A program made the position numbers and the translations under genes. A DNA stretch of 62,407 nt from Oryzibacter oryziterrae (GTDB lineage Bacteria; Pseudomonadota; Alphaproteobacteria; Rhizobiales; Pleomorphomonadaceae): NCBI RefSeq assembly GCF_021864535.1, contig NZ_JAKJIC010000023.1, positions 1 to 62,407 of the forward strand. Direction: 5' to 3'. Below, piece after piece: positions 33,658 through 44,500 of the stretch; within the stretch, counting starts at the first letter, position 1, and each line of letters begins with the position of its first letter. The notes beneath the pieces were generated by a model. It saw nothing but the letters and a program-made list of their open reading frames with translations. It had not been told where the DNA came from and searched no databases.

Positions 33658-34780
33658 GCAGAAGTCGTCCCCCGTGACGCAAGCGCCGGTTCAGGGGCTC
33701 AGCCTCTGGATGATGGCCCGCAGGCGTTTCCTGCGCAACAAGGCCGCCATGTTCAGCCTGTTCGTGCTGATCGCTGTCGCGGTCTTCAGCTTTGGCGGTA
33801 CCTGGGTTTACCCGCACGCCTATGACCAGATCTTCGACTCTTACGTGGCCATTCCGCCGTCCCTGGAGCCCTATCCCAAGGAAGACACCCTGCACCAGGT
33901 GATGCAGGACGCTGCCGAGCACGGACACGTGTCCTTGGCAGATTTCTCGGTGACGGGCAGCACCTACACGGCCAAGGTGACCTCGGACAAGGCGATCGAT
34001 CCGCGCGTGACGCGCTATCTCGACCGGCCCGACGAGTTCGATGGCGCCGCCATCAAGGAGACGCTGGACGGCGGCAACTCGGCCATCGTCACCGGCACGG
34101 TCAATCGCCAGTATTTCCCCTTTGGAACCGACCGCAACGGCCGCGATCTGATGCCTCGCATCATGGTCGGCGGGCAGGTGTCGATCACCGTGGGCATCCT
34201 GGCGACTCTGGTGTCACTGGTGATCGGCGTGGTCTACGGCGCGGTGTCCGGCTATATCGGCGGACGCACCGACAATGTGATGATGCGCTTCGTCGAGATC
34301 CTCTACTCGCTGCCCTTCATGTTCTTCGTGATCATGCTGGTAGTGTTCTTCGGACGCCATTTCGTGCTGATCTTCGTGGCGATCGGCGCGATCCAGTGGC
34401 TGGACATGGCGCGTATCGTCCGCGGACAGACGCTGTCGCTGAAGCGGCGCGAGTTCGTCGAGGCGGCCCACGCCATGGGCCTCTCCAACTGGCAGATCAT
34501 CAAGCGCCACGTGATCCCCAACACGATCGGCCCCGTTGTGGTGTTCGTGACGGTGCTGGTGCCGCAGGTGATCCTGCTGGAGAGCTTCCTCTCCTTCCTC
34601 GGCCTTGGCGTGCAGGAGCCCATGACCTCCTGGGGTACGCTGATCGCGGAGGGCACCACGGGCATGCAATTCGTGCCCTGGCTGCTGATCTATCCGTCCA
34701 TCTTCTTTGTGGTGACCCTGTTCGCGCTCAACTTCGTCGGCGACGGCTTGCGTGACGCCCTGGACCCGAAGGATCGCTGA
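33650..34780 (+). CDS. oppC: oligopeptide ABC transporter permease OppC (with long periplasmic insert)
   Basis: A 376-residue permease. After the N-terminal RRRFLRNKAAMFSLFVL membrane segment there is a ~110-residue loop (residues ~55-170) before the GTDRNGRDLMPRIMVGGQVS block that usually follows closely, making it longer than the usual ~300 residues. The EAA loop VEAAHAMGLSNWQIIKRHVIPN is intact. The ATG at 33650 overlaps the oppB stop, so translation is coupled. The ATPase gene starts one base after its stop. Confidence 0.93.
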   Translation: MSEQKSSPVTQAPVQGLSLWMMARRRFLRNKAAMFSLFVLIAVAVFSFGGTWVYPHAYDQIFDSYVAIPPSLEPYPKEDTLHQVMQDAAEHGHVSLADFSVTGSTYTAKVTSDKAIDPRVTRYLDRPDEFDGAAIKETLDGGNSAIVTGTVNRQYFPFGTDRNGRDLMPRIMVGGQVSITVGILATLVSLVIGVVYGAVSGYIGGRTDNVMMRFVEILYSLPFMFFVIMLVVFFGRHFVLIFVAIGAIQWLDMARIVRGQTLSLKRREFVEAAHAMGLSNWQIIKRHVIPNTIGPVVVFVTVLVPQVILLESFLSFLGLGVQEPMTSWGTLIAEGTTGMQFVPWLLIYPSIFFVVTLFALNFVGDGLRDALDPKDR

Positions 34781-34781
34781 C

Positions 34782-36374
34782 ATGACGGACAATCTTCTCG
34801 AAATCAAAGGCCTGCACGTCCGCTTCGGCACCCCGATCGGCGACGTGCACGCGGTCAAGGGCATCGAGCTCAGTGTCGCCAAGGGCGAGACCCTGGCGAT
34901 CGTCGGCGAGTCCGGTTCCGGCAAGAGCCAGACCATGATGGCGATGATGGGCCTGTTGGCGTCCAATGGTCGCGTCGAGGGTTCGGCCCGCTTCCAGGGG
35001 CAGGAACTCGTCGGCCTGCCGCTCAAGGCGCTGAACCAGGTGCGCGGCAACAAGATCGCCATGATCTTCCAGGAGCCGATGACCTCGCTCGATCCGCTCT
35101 ACAAGATCGGCAAGCAGCTGGCAGAACCGATGATGTATCATCGCGGCCTGTCGGCGGCCGAAGCGCGCAAGAAGGCGATCGAGCTTCTGGAACTGGTGCA
35201 GATCCCCGATCCGACGCGGCGGGTGGATTCCTACCCTTACGAACTGTCGGGCGGCCAGCGCCAGCGCGTGATGATCGCCATGGCGCTCGCCAACGATCCG
35301 GAACTGCTGATCGCCGACGAACCGACCACCGCGCTCGACGTGACGATCCAGGCGCAGATCCTGGAACTGCTCGCCGATCTCAAGAAGCGCATCGGCCTCG
35401 CCATCATCTTCATCAGTCACGACCTCAACATCGTCCGCCGCTTCTCCGACCGCGTGGCAGTGATGCGGCTCGGCGAAGTGGTGGAGACGGGCAAGGTGGG
35501 CGAGGTGTTCGACAACCCGCAGCACCCCTATACCCAGATGCTGCTGGCCTCCGAGCCCACCGGCCGCAAGGCTCCGGTGCCGGACACGGCGCCGATCCTG
35601 CTCGAGGGCTCGAACGTCAACGTCGTCTTCCGCATGGGCGGCGGCTTCCTCGGCAGCAAGCCGTCGGAAATCCACGCCGTCAACCAGGTGCAGATCCGTC
35701 TGCGCGAGGGACAGACGATCGGCATCGTGGGCGAGTCGGGATCCGGCAAGTCGACCCTCGGCCGCGCGCTGCTGCGCCTCAACCATGGCACGGGACGCAT
35801 CCGCTTCGAGGATGCCGACATCTCCCAGGCAAGCCGCGAGGCCATGCGCGAACACCGCCGGCACTTGCAGCTGGTGTTCCAGGACCCGTTCGGTTCGCTG
35901 AGCCCGCGCATGACCGCTGGCGAGATCGTCACCGAAGGTCTTCTGGTGCACGAGCCGCAGCTGACCAAGGCTGACCGCGACGCGCGCGCCGTGCAGGCCT
36001 TCGAAGAGGTGGGCCTCGATCCCAACATGCGCAACCGCTATCCGCACGAGTTCTCGGGCGGCCAGCGTCAGCGCATCGCCATTGCCCGCGCCATCATCCT
36101 CAAGCCCAAGGTGGTGGTGCTGGACGAGCCGACGTCGGCGCTCGATCGCTCCGTGCAGAAGCAGATCGTGGAACTGCTGCGCAGCCTGCAGCGAGCCCAT
36201 GGCCTGAGCTATCTGTTCATCAGCCACGACCTGTCCGTGGTCCGCGCCCTGTCGGACTACATCATCGTGATGAAGAGCGGAAAGATCGTGGAAGAGGGCT
36301 CGACGGAGCAGATCTTCGACGCCCCGGCCATGGACTATACGCGCGAGCTGATGGCAGCTGCCTTCGGCCATTGA
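34782..36374 (+). CDS. fused oligopeptide ABC transporter ATPase (OppD-OppF type)
   Basis: This 530-residue protein carries two full ABC ATPase domains in one chain, equivalent to OppD plus OppF. The first has GESGSGKSQ (42-50), LSGGQRQRV and [12 protein letters not shown]. The second has [21 protein letters not shown] and [14 protein letters not shown]. Between them lies the OppD-type linker [15 protein letters not shown]. Fused forms occur widely in Proteobacteria and replace two genes. The ATG at 34782 follows oppC by one base. It is the last gene of the operon and is followed by a GC-rich hairpin. Confidence 0.95.
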   Translation: MTDNLLEIKGLHVRFGTPIGDVHAVKGIELSVAKGETLAIVGESGSGKSQTMMAMMGLLASNGRVEGSARFQGQELVGLPLKALNQVRGNKIAMIFQEPMTSLDPLYKIGKQLAEPMMYHRGLSAAEARKKAIELLELVQIPDPTRRVDSYPYELSGGQRQRVMIAMALANDPELLIADEPTTALDVTIQAQILELLADLKKRIGLAIIFISHDLNIVRRFSDRVAVMRLGEVVETGKVGEVFDNPQHPYTQMLLASEPTGRKAPVPDTAPILLEGSNVNVVFRMGGGFLGSKPSEIHAVNQVQIRLREGQTIGIVGESGSGKSTLGRALLRLNHGTGRIRFEDADISQASREAMREHRRHLQLVFQDPFGSLSPRMTAGEIVTEGLLVHEPQLTKADRDARAVQAFEEVGLDPNMRNRYPHEFSGGQRQRIAIARAIILKPKVVVLDEPTSALDRSVQKQIVELLRSLQRAHGLSYLFISHDLSVVRALSDYIIVMKSGKIVEEGSTEQIFDAPAMDYTRELMAAAFGH

Positions 36375-36384
36375 TCAGGCAAAA

Positions 36385-36412
36385 CAGGCCCGTCCGGACA
36401 CGGGCGGGCCTG
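36385..36412 (+). terminator. terminator-like hairpin after the opp operon
   Basis: CAGGCCCG and CGGGCCTG form an 8-bp stem that can extend inward through GTCC/GGGC. It starts 10 bases past the stop of the ATPase gene. There is no clear T-run. Confidence 0.5.
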
Positions 36413-36528
36413 CATCTGGACATTGTGGGAATAAAGCAGAGATAGCACTTGAAATTGCCGGCTTGAGGCGGTTCAAGAGAAGGGCATGGCACGTAGGTGA
36501 GGCGTGAACATGCCGTTCTGGACCGGTG

Positions 36529-37758
36529 ATGACCGACAAACATTTCGTGTTCCTGCAGGGCATGCCGTCGCCCTTTTTCAGCCGGATCGCCCGCGAGTTG
36601 GCGGCGCGCGGCTGCCGCGTGACCGGCGTCAATCTCTGTTTCGGCGACTGGTGGTTCTGGCGCGGCGGGCCGGCAGTGAATTACCGGGGTTCGGAGGCCG
36701 GCTGGCCTGAGTTCATCGGCAATCTGTTCGCGCGGGAAGGGGTGACCGATCTCGTTCTGCTGGGCGAGCAGCGCTCCTATCACAAGGCGGCCATCACCGA
36801 GGCCAAGGCGCGCGGCGTGCGCGTGACCGTGACCGATTTCGGCTATTTGAGGCCCGACTGGATCACGCTCGAACGCGACGGCATGGGCGGCAACTCGCTG
36901 TTTCCAAGGGATATCGCCGCCATTCGTGCCTTCGGCGCGATGGCCGGGCCGGTGGACGCCGTGCGGCGCTACACCGACAGTTTCTGGACCATGGCGCGCG
37001 GCGACATGATCTACAGCTTCGGCAATGTGGCAGCGGCTTGGCTCTATCCGGGCTATCGCCGGCCGGACAAGCGGGCCAATCCCTTCATCTATTTCCCCGC
37101 CATGGGGCTGCGGCTTCTGGGGGAAGGGCGCCGCAATCAACAGGCGGCGGCCGATTTCGCCCGGTTTGCGGCGCGGGGCGTGCCCTATTACCTGTTTCCG
37201 CTGCAACTGCAGCATGACTTCCAGATCGTCGCCTATTCCGATTTCGACGGCCTCGAGCCCGCCATTCGTGAAGTGCTGACCTCCTTCGCCCAGGACGCGC
37301 CTGTCGATACGCATCTGATCGTCAAGCCGCATCCCTGGGACCCCGGGCTGAACAACTGGCGGCGCGTGACGGCCCGCATTGCGACAGAGCTCGGCATCGG
37401 AGAGCGCGTGCACTACATCGACGGCGGCAGCCTCGACGACATGGTCGGCGGCAGCCGCGGCATGGTGACGGTGAACAGCACCTCCGGCCTGCGGGCGCTC
37501 GAGCTCGGCAAACCGCTGAAGGTGCTGGGCCGGGCGCTGTTCGACATCGACGGCCTGACCTATCAGGGAGATCTTGATCGCTTCTGGACCGAGGCTGAAC
37601 CTGCCGCCGCGGGCGATGTGGCCGCCTTCATGCGGGCTGTCGCCGCAATGATACAGATTCGTGGCGTATATTTCAGCGAGCCGGGGTTGACTGCGGCCGT
37701 TCAAGCCGCCACCGATCGTCTCCACCGCCGGGCGGTGGGAATACTACATATTGACTGA
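36529..37758 (+). CDS. KpsS-like capsule polysaccharide (Kdo-transferase) protein
   Basis: A 409-residue cytoplasmic protein of the capsule synthesis family (KpsS/KpsC/LipB type). Its diagnostic C-terminal block TVNSTSGLRALELGKPLKVLGRALFDIDGLTYQG is nearly complete. LIVKPHPWDPG and the N-terminal FLQGMPSPFFSRIARELAARG also fit. KpsS proteins add the first beta-Kdo to a lipid primer on which group 2 type capsules are built. This agrees with the adjacent FemAB, SDR, alpha-oxoamine synthase and PKS genes, which look like an rkp-1 type lipid module. The ATG at 36529 is used; a GTG one codon upstream is possible. The RkpJ protein of rhizobia belongs to this family. No polymer transport genes are in the window. 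Confidence 0.85.
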   Translation: MTDKHFVFLQGMPSPFFSRIARELAARGCRVTGVNLCFGDWWFWRGGPAVNYRGSEAGWPEFIGNLFAREGVTDLVLLGEQRSYHKAAITEAKARGVRVTVTDFGYLRPDWITLERDGMGGNSLFPRDIAAIRAFGAMAGPVDAVRRYTDSFWTMARGDMIYSFGNVAAAWLYPGYRRPDKRANPFIYFPAMGLRLLGEGRRNQQAAADFARFAARGVPYYLFPLQLQHDFQIVAYSDFDGLEPAIREVLTSFAQDAPVDTHLIVKPHPWDPGLNNWRRVTARIATELGIGERVHYIDGGSLDDMVGGSRGMVTVNSTSGLRALELGKPLKVLGRALFDIDGLTYQGDLDRFWTEAEPAAAGDVAAFMRAVAAMIQIRGVYFSEPGLTAAVQAATDRLHRRAVGILHID

Positions 37759-37821
37759 TTCTGTTGCGGCGACGGCCAGACACGGGGGCTGGGACGTTTG
37801 CGAAGCACATTGTGAGGTTGG

Positions 37822-39069
37822 ATGAAGTCCGTCGTTTACAATTCGATTGCCGAGGTGCCGAAGGAGGCGTGGGACAAGCTGGCGTCCCGCCTTTCGATCA
37901 CCCAGACCTATGATTTCTGGACCATCGTGGAACTGGCGGAGCTCAACGACTTCGACCACCGCTACGCCATCTTCTACGATGCGCACGACGAGCCGCAGAT
38001 GGCCGTCGCCTTCTATTCCATCACCACGGACATTGCGATCTTCGCGCCGGCGCCGCTGCGCCTGTTGCTGAGCGGCATCCGCAAGTTCTGGCCGGAGTTC
38101 CTCAAGGCCAAGATGCTGGAATGCGGCACGCCCATCACGCTCACCAGCCCGGCCCTGATGACGGCCGAGGGCGTTGAGATCGGCACGGCGGTCGACAATG
38201 TGGTGAACCTGCTGATGCAGATCGGCAAGAAGGAGAAGCACTTCATCATCGTGGTGCGCGACTTCGAGCCCAATGCCGTTGACTACGAGCCGCATTTCGC
38301 GCGCAACCGCTTCCATCTGGTCGACAGCCTGCCCAACATGTGCATGCCGATCCGCTGGAAGACGCGCGAGGGCTATGTGAAGGCGATGAAGAGCTACTAT
38401 CGTAGCAAGGTCGTCAAGCACATGAAGCGCAACGAGGAGGCCAAGGTGCGCCACGAAGTCGTCGACGACTTCGCCGTATTGGCCGATACGCTCTGCGCCC
38501 AGTGGATGGTGGTGCACAACCAGGCCGACGAGTTCCAGCGCGAGGTGCTGTCGCCGAAGTTCTATCGCGAGTTCTCCGAAAAGCTCGGCGACAAGTCCAA
38601 GGTGATCCTGTTCTATCGCGACGAATGGCTGGTGGGCCACGCCCTGCTGCTGGTCGACGGCGACATGCTGCGCTGGCTGTATTTCGGGCGCGAGGAAGCG
38701 GTCAACGACAGCCTCTACATCTATGTCGGCCAGGCGGTGATCGAGACGGCCATCAAGCTCGGCGTCAAGAAGCTGGAAATGGGCCTGACCACCTATCAGG
38801 TGAAGCTGGACATGGGCGCCGAGATCACCCCGATCAAGCTGGCGCTCCGGGCTCCGTCGCCGTCCATCAACCGTTTCGTCGGCAAGGTCTATCCGTGGAT
38901 GAACCGACCGCCGAAGCTGAAGCCGCGCGACGTGTTCCGCGTTGCCGATCCCAACCCGAAGAAAAATGGCGCGCCGAAGAAGCCGGTTGACCCCAACGCG
39001 CCGCAGAAGCCGCCCAAGCCGAAGGCCCCGCCTCAGGCTCCGGTGGCCAAGGCCGAGGCAGAAAAATGA
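37822..39069 (+). CDS. GNAT/FemAB-like acyltransferase of the capsule-lipid cluster
   Basis: A 415-residue protein whose central and late parts (YVKAMKSYYRSKVVKHMKRNEEAKVRHEVVDDF, then VGHALLLVDGDMLRWLYFGREEAVNDSLYIYVGQAVIETAIKLGVKKLEMG) have the FemAB/BioF2-like acyltransferase pattern of two GNAT folds. The last ~45 residues are a low-complexity Pro/Lys-rich tail (KPVDPNAPQKPPKPK...), unusual for the family. The gene lies 63 bases after the KpsS-like gene, and its stop overlaps the SDR start (ATGA). This puts it in the capsule-lipid cluster; its acyl donor and acceptor are unknown. The ATG at 37822 has GAGG upstream. Confidence 0.75.
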   Translation: MKSVVYNSIAEVPKEAWDKLASRLSITQTYDFWTIVELAELNDFDHRYAIFYDAHDEPQMAVAFYSITTDIAIFAPAPLRLLLSGIRKFWPEFLKAKMLECGTPITLTSPALMTAEGVEIGTAVDNVVNLLMQIGKKEKHFIIVVRDFEPNAVDYEPHFARNRFHLVDSLPNMCMPIRWKTREGYVKAMKSYYRSKVVKHMKRNEEAKVRHEVVDDFAVLADTLCAQWMVVHNQADEFQREVLSPKFYREFSEKLGDKSKVILFYRDEWLVGHALLLVDGDMLRWLYFGREEAVNDSLYIYVGQAVIETAIKLGVKKLEMGLTTYQVKLDMGAEITPIKLALRAPSPSINRFVGKVYPWMNRPPKLKPRDVFRVADPNPKKNGAPKKPVDPNAPQKPPKPKAPPQAPVAKAEAEK

Positions 39070-40061
39070 GCGTGCGACGCTGGGCGCTGGTGACGGGAGC
39101 CACCGGCTTTGTCGGAGGGCATCTGGCCCGCCGCCTTCTGGACGACGGCTGGTCGGTGCGGCTGCTGGTGCGCGATGCCCGTCGTCTCGACGAAGACCTG
39201 GCCTTTCGGACGCAGGTGGTGCCGGGCGATCTCATGGATCGCGGCAGCCTCAATCGCGCGGTGGCAGGTGTCGACGTGGTGTTCCACTGCGCCGCCAATG
39301 TGGCGACCTGGGGCGTCTGGGCCGATTATGCCGACGTCAACATCACCGGAACCGAAAAGCTGCTGGCAGCCATCAGCGCCGAGACCCCACATCTGCTGCG
39401 TCTGGTCCATCTGTCGACCGTGGACGTCTACGGCTATCCGGACTCGCCGGCCGACGAGACCCGCGAGCTATCGAACGCCGGCTTCGGCTATGGCGAGAGC
39501 AAGCGGCTCGGCGAGGCGGCGGTGCGGCAGTGGGCTGAGACGTCGGGCATTCCGACGGTGATCCTCAGGCCCTGCAACATCATCGGCCCCGGCTCGCAAT
39601 TCATCGAGCGGATCGGCAAGGAACTGCAATCGGGCCTGATGATCACCATCGGCGGCGGCCGCGCGCATGCCGGGCTGCTGCACGTGGGCAATCTCATAGA
39701 CCGGATGCTCTGGGCGGCGGAAGCGCCGGTCGCCGTCGGCAGGACCTACAACGTGCGCAATGCCGAGGACATGACCTGGGCCGAGTTCCTGAGACAGTTC
39801 AAGGCCGCCATCAAGGGCAGGGGGATGGTGCTGCCGCTCTCCTACGGCCTCGCCGAGACCGCAGCGCGCGGCTTCGAGGCGGTGCACCGGGTGATCGCGC
39901 CGCGGCACGAACCGCTGCTGCACCGGCTGATCGTCCGCATGTTCGGCAAGACCTGCGGCCATAGCCCGGAGCGAATCCTGGCCGATAGCGGGATGGCGGA
40001 CAGGGTGGGGCTCACGGAGTCGATCGCGCAATCGGCGAAGTGGTATTTGGGGCGAGGGTGA
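39066..40061 (+). CDS. NAD-dependent epimerase/dehydratase-type SDR of the capsule-lipid cluster
   Basis: A 331-residue extended short-chain dehydrogenase. The Rossmann motif is GATGFVG (11-17), and the catalytic site is S117/T118 and Y142-x3-K146 (YGESK). The middle HCAANVATWGVWADYADVNITGTEKLL matches sterol dehydrogenase/3-beta-HSD-like SDRs more than sugar epimerases. It therefore may reduce a lipid or beta-keto group rather than a nucleotide sugar. The ATG overlaps the stop of the preceding gene. It is the last plus-strand gene of the cluster and converges with the oxoamine synthase gene. Confidence 0.87.
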   Translation: MSVRRWALVTGATGFVGGHLARRLLDDGWSVRLLVRDARRLDEDLAFRTQVVPGDLMDRGSLNRAVAGVDVVFHCAANVATWGVWADYADVNITGTEKLLAAISAETPHLLRLVHLSTVDVYGYPDSPADETRELSNAGFGYGESKRLGEAAVRQWAETSGIPTVILRPCNIIGPGSQFIERIGKELQSGLMITIGGGRAHAGLLHVGNLIDRMLWAAEAPVAVGRTYNVRNAEDMTWAEFLRQFKAAIKGRGMVLPLSYGLAETAARGFEAVHRVIAPRHEPLLHRLIVRMFGKTCGHSPERILADSGMADRVGLTESIAQSAKWYLGRG

Positions 40062-40113
40062 CAACCCCGCTCTTTGGAGCGCTATTGCCGACGCCTCTTG
40101 TCCGCACCACCGG

Positions 40114-40144
40114 ACACCTTCTCCCCCAAGGGGAGAAGGGGTGT
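40114..40144. terminator. palindrome in the convergent SDR/oxoamine synthase gap
   Basis: CCTTCTCCCC pairs with GGGGAGAAGG, with ACA and TGT flanks. It lies between two convergent genes and resembles the ACCTTCTCCCC-type intergenic palindromes common in Hyphomicrobiales genomes. It may serve as a bidirectional terminator. Confidence 0.5.
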
Positions 40145-40153
40145 GCCGTCACC

Positions 40154-41536
40154 TCACCGCGTCACCAGCTGCTTCAGCACGGACCCCGCCTCGCGGATCT
40201 TATCGAGCTCTTCCTTGGTGATGCGGATGGCTTCGTCGATCTGGGCGAAGCTGTGGTCCGAGGTGATGAAGAAGCGCAGGCGGGCGGCTTTTTCGGGGAC
40301 GGCGGGGTAGATGATCGGCAGGGCGTTGAGGCCGCGCTTGAAGACGCGATCGGCGAGGACGGCGGCTTGCGGGCTGTCGCCGACGATCACGGGCACCACG
40401 GCATAGCCGCGTGAGAAGCCGGTATCGAGCCCGGCGGCGCGCGCGGTGTCGACGAAATGCTGGCCGTTCTCGCGCAGCTTGGCGACGCGCCAGGGCTCGT
40501 CCTTCAGGATCTTCAGCGAGGCGAGACCGGCGGCGGCGAGCGGCGCCGACAGGCCGACGGAATAGACGAAGCCGCCAGCCTTGACCTTGAGATAGTCGAC
40601 CAGTGCGGCGCTGCCGCAGATATAGCCACCGCAGCCCGACAGGGTCTTGGACAGCGTGCCCATCCAGATTTCCACATGGCTGGGATCGACGGCGAAATGC
40701 TCGCCGATGCCGGTGCCCCTGTCGCCGAGCACGCCGAGGGAATGGGCCTCGTCGACCATCAGCCAGGCGTCATGCTTGGACTTCACCTCGATGAAGCGCG
40801 GCAGATCGGGGAAATCGCCATCCATCGAATAGAGGCCCTCGACGGCGATCAGCACCTGGCGATACTGGCCGCGCACCTTGGTGAGGAGATCGTCGACCGC
40901 CTGCCAGTCATTGTGCGGGAACGTGAGACGTGCCGCACCGGACAGGCGCGCGCCTTCGGCGATGGAGTTGTGGATCAGGGCATCGATGAGGATAAGGTCC
41001 TTGGGACCGAGCAGCGTGCCGATGGTGGAGACATTGGTGGCGTGGCCACTGACGAAGACCACCGCGCTCTCGGTGCCATAGGTTTCCGCGAGCGCCTGCT
41101 CGAAGGCGCGATGGATGTCGCGCTCGCCGGCCACAAGGCGACTGGCTGAGACGGAGGTGCCGTAGCGATCGACAGCATCCTTGGCAGCCTGCTGCACGCG
41201 CGGATCACCGTTGAGGCCGAGATAGTTGTAGGACGCGAAGTTGAGATAGCTCTGGCCGTCGATGGATGTGGTGGCGCCGGCCAGACCGTCGTGGGCGCGG
41301 AAGAAGGGGTTGTCGATCCCCATCATCTGCGCGGCAGCGCGCTGCATGCGCAGCTGCTTGTACTCCTCAAGCTGCGAGAAGTCGAAAGACGTCACAGCCT
41401 TGGCGCGCGTCGCCGCCACTGGCGGCGGCGCGTCGGGCCGCGCCTTGCGGTTCTTGCTCGCTTCCCGCAGACCGGCGATCAGGGCATCCTTTGCCGCGCC
41501 GGAAACACCACCATAGCCACGCTTTTGATCGGTCAT
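40154..41536 (-). CDS. alpha-oxoamine synthase (KAPA/serine palmitoyltransferase-like, RkpG-like)
   Basis: A 460-residue PLP enzyme of the BioF/KBL/SPT family. The PLP lysine is K297 in TLSKTLSGCGG, with D262 and H265 in VDEAHSLG stacking on the cofactor. An ~80-residue N-terminal extension precedes the fold (NPFFRAHDGLAGA...). It condenses an amino acid with an acyl thioester. Coupled to the PKS gene (stop and start share one base, TGATG), it probably takes the acyl chain from the PKS carrier domain. RkpG of rhizobia, in the K-antigen region, belongs to this family and lies beside the RkpA PKS. No acyl-CoA route to biotin is implied here, since no bio genes are adjacent. Confidence 0.88.
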   Translation of the reverse strand: MTDQKRGYGGVSGAAKDALIAGLREASKNRKARPDAPPPVAATRAKAVTSFDFSQLEEYKQLRMQRAAAQMMGIDNPFFRAHDGLAGATTSIDGQSYLNFASYNYLGLNGDPRVQQAAKDAVDRYGTSVSASRLVAGERDIHRAFEQALAETYGTESAVVFVSGHATNVSTIGTLLGPKDLILIDALIHNSIAEGARLSGAARLTFPHNDWQAVDDLLTKVRGQYRQVLIAVEGLYSMDGDFPDLPRFIEVKSKHDAWLMVDEAHSLGVLGDRGTGIGEHFAVDPSHVEIWMGTLSKTLSGCGGYICGSAALVDYLKVKAGGFVYSVGLSAPLAAAGLASLKILKDEPWRVAKLRENGQHFVDTARAAGLDTGFSRGYAVVPVIVGDSPQAAVLADRVFKRGLNALPIIYPAVPEKAARLRFFITSDHSFAQIDEAIRITKEELDKIREAGSVLKQLVTR

Positions 41537-44500
41537 CAGAGCAGTCTTTTCAGATTGTCGGCGTTTTCTTCAATGGTGCCTACAAACGCAGCCACGTCCT
41601 CGTCCATCTCGCCGTCAAGATGGCGGGCGGCGACGAGCTCTCCGGCTTCCGAAGCCGAGCTGCTGTCGTTGCCATGCGCCTTTTCGACGATGCGGCGGGC
41701 GATGTCGGCGAGCGAGCCGCCGTTGGCCAGCGACAGGATCGGGATCTCGACGCCCAGCTTCTGTTCGGCCGCCATCCGGAGTTCGACCGCCATCAGCGAG
41801 TCCATGCCGATATCGACCAGCGGACGCGCCGGATCGATCTCGTCGGCCGGCAGGCGCAGGATGCGGGCGATTTCGCCGGCCAGGAGGTCGCTGACCACCT
41901 TGACTGCGGGGCCGTGCTCCAGCTCCTTGATCTTCTGCAGAAGCTCACCGTCTTCCATGGCTTCGCTGCCATGGTCGCCGGCGCGACCGATCACCTCGGA
42001 GGCGAGCGGCGTGTTGAGCAGCGTCAATTCGCGGCGCGCCGTCGCCCAGTCGATGCGGGCATAGGCGACGACCGGCTGTTCGGCCCCGCTGTCGAGCACC
42101 AGGCCGAGGCCCTCGAGCGCGGCCTTGGCAGTGAGCGACTGCTTGCCCATGCGCGTCGACAGCACGGCGTTGACCGCCATGTTGCGGGCAAGATAGCCGG
42201 CGTCGGCGATCGCGCCCCAGGCAACGGCGACAGCCGGCAGACCGGCCGCGCGACGGGCGCGGGCAAGGCCTTCCAGATAGGCGTTGGCCGCCACATAGGA
42301 CGCCTGGCCGGGGTTGCCGATCAGCGTGGTGGCCGACGAATAGAGCACGAACAGGTCGAGATCGAAGCCGCGGGTCAGGCGGTCGAGGATCTCGGCACCC
42401 GTGACCTTGGGTGCCATGACCTTGCGGATGCGCTCGTCGTCGAGGTTCATGAACAGCGCGTCGTCGATCACCATGGCCGTATGCAGCACGCCCTTGAGCG
42501 GCGGCATGGTCGAACGGATGGTCGACAACAGGCCGGCGACGGCCTTCTCGTCGGTGAGATCGGTGGCCGACAGCACCACCTCGGCACCCGCCGCGCGCAT
42601 GGCCTCGATGACCGGCGCGGAGGCTTCCGTGGCAGCGCCCGAGCGGCTGGCCAGCACCAGATGACGCGCGCCGCGCTCGACGAGGAAGCGCGCCGTCTCG
42701 GCGCCGAAGCCGCCCAGACCGCCGGCCACCAGATAGGTGGCATCGGCGTGGACGGTGACCGGCTTGCCGCCGGCCCGGTTCTCGACGGACGGCGGGCGGA
42801 CCAGGATCTTGCCGGTGTGGCCCGACGCCTGCATCAGGCGGAAGGCGTCGGTGATCTGGTCGGCCTCGAACATGCGGAAGGGCAGTGGCGTGAAGACGCC
42901 GCCCTCGAAACCGTCCACCAGATCGCGGAACAGGCGCTCGGTCAGCTTCGGACGGTGGGTCAGCAGCTGGTCGGCGTCGACGCCGAAATAGGAGAGGTTC
43001 TGGCGGAAGGGCCTGAGCGCGATGCGCGAGTTGGCGTAATAGTCGCGCTTGCCCAGCTCGACGAAGCGGCCGAAGGGCTTGAGGCACTCGATCGAGCGCT
43101 CCATGGCCTCGCCGAACAGCGAGTTGAGCACCACATCGACGCCCTGGCCGCCGGTCAGCTCCATCACCTTGTCGGCGAAGACCAGCGAACGGGAGTCGAG
43201 CACGTCATGGGCGCCGAGCATGCGGAGCAGAGCCCGCTTGTCCGGCGAACCGGCCGTGGCGATGACACGCGCACCGCGCGACAGGGCGATCTGCAAGGCA
43301 GCAAGACCGACGCCGCCGGCACCGCCGTGGATCAGGATGGTCTCGCCTTCATCGAGGCGCGCCAGCTCCACGAGAGCGTAATAGGCGGTGAGGAAGGTCA
43401 CCGGAATGGTGGCAGCGGCCTCGATGTCCACATTGGCCGGCAGCGGCGCCAGCGCCTTTTCAGCCACTGTCACATGGGTGGCAAAGCAGGCGGGCGCGAA
43501 GGCGATGACACGGTCGCCGGGGCCGAAGCGCTTGGCATCCGGGCCGACGCGGGTGATCACGCCCGAGCATTCCATGCCGAGCGTGGCGCCGGCGAAGCCG
43601 TCTTCCAGCGCTTCTTCCGGCAGCAGGCCGAGCGCCCACATGACGTCGCGGAAATTGAGGCCGGCGGCGGCCACTTCGATCTCCACCTGATCGCCGGTGA
43701 GCGCCGGGCTTTCGACCGTGTGCCAGCGCAGACCGTCGAGCGACCCCTGCCGCTCGATGCGGAGCGTGCGATAGGTGGGACCGTCGGTGCCACATTCGAT
43801 GGCGCGATCGATGAGCGACGGGCCGACCATGTGACGCAGCGCGGCGCGACCACGGGCGTCGACGATGATTTCCCGCTCGGCCGGCGGCGCGTCGAGGAGA
43901 TCGGCCAGGCGCTCCGCGCCTTCCGAGGGCTCGAAGGCGACGGCGAGGTCGACCATGCGGGTTTCAATGCCGGGATATTCGTTGATCACCACGCGGCCAA
44001 GGCCCCAGACGCCGGTCTCGACCGGACGGATGGTGCGGGAGCCGTCGGCGCCGGAGCCGCCGGGCGCCACGATCCAGAGGCGAGCCGGGGGCGTCATGGC
44101 GCCGTTGAACACGGCATGCAGGGCCATGACGCGGTCATGCAGGGCTTCCAGCGGGCTCCCGCCTTCGGGGGCGGTGACGGCCGGCTGGAAGACCACGTCC
44201 TTGATGTCGCCGCTCTTGAGGAGGGCGGCCAGATCGGCGTCCGTTCCGGCGTCGATGGCCTCCACCAGCATGCGGCCGGCGGTGTTGCGGTGAACACTGG
44301 CAACGCGCACGGCGCGATTGCGGCGGGCGAGCACGGCGGCAAGCGCGTCGGCGGTGCGGCGGTTGCCACGGTCCCCGTCGATGAGGATCAGCACCGGATC
44401 GGCGGCAGTGGCCGGCAGCGCGGCGGCACGCTGCGGCGCCTTGGCGATGAGGATGGCGGCACGCGCGGCGTCGGAGTTGAGCGAGGTGGCCTCGACAGCC

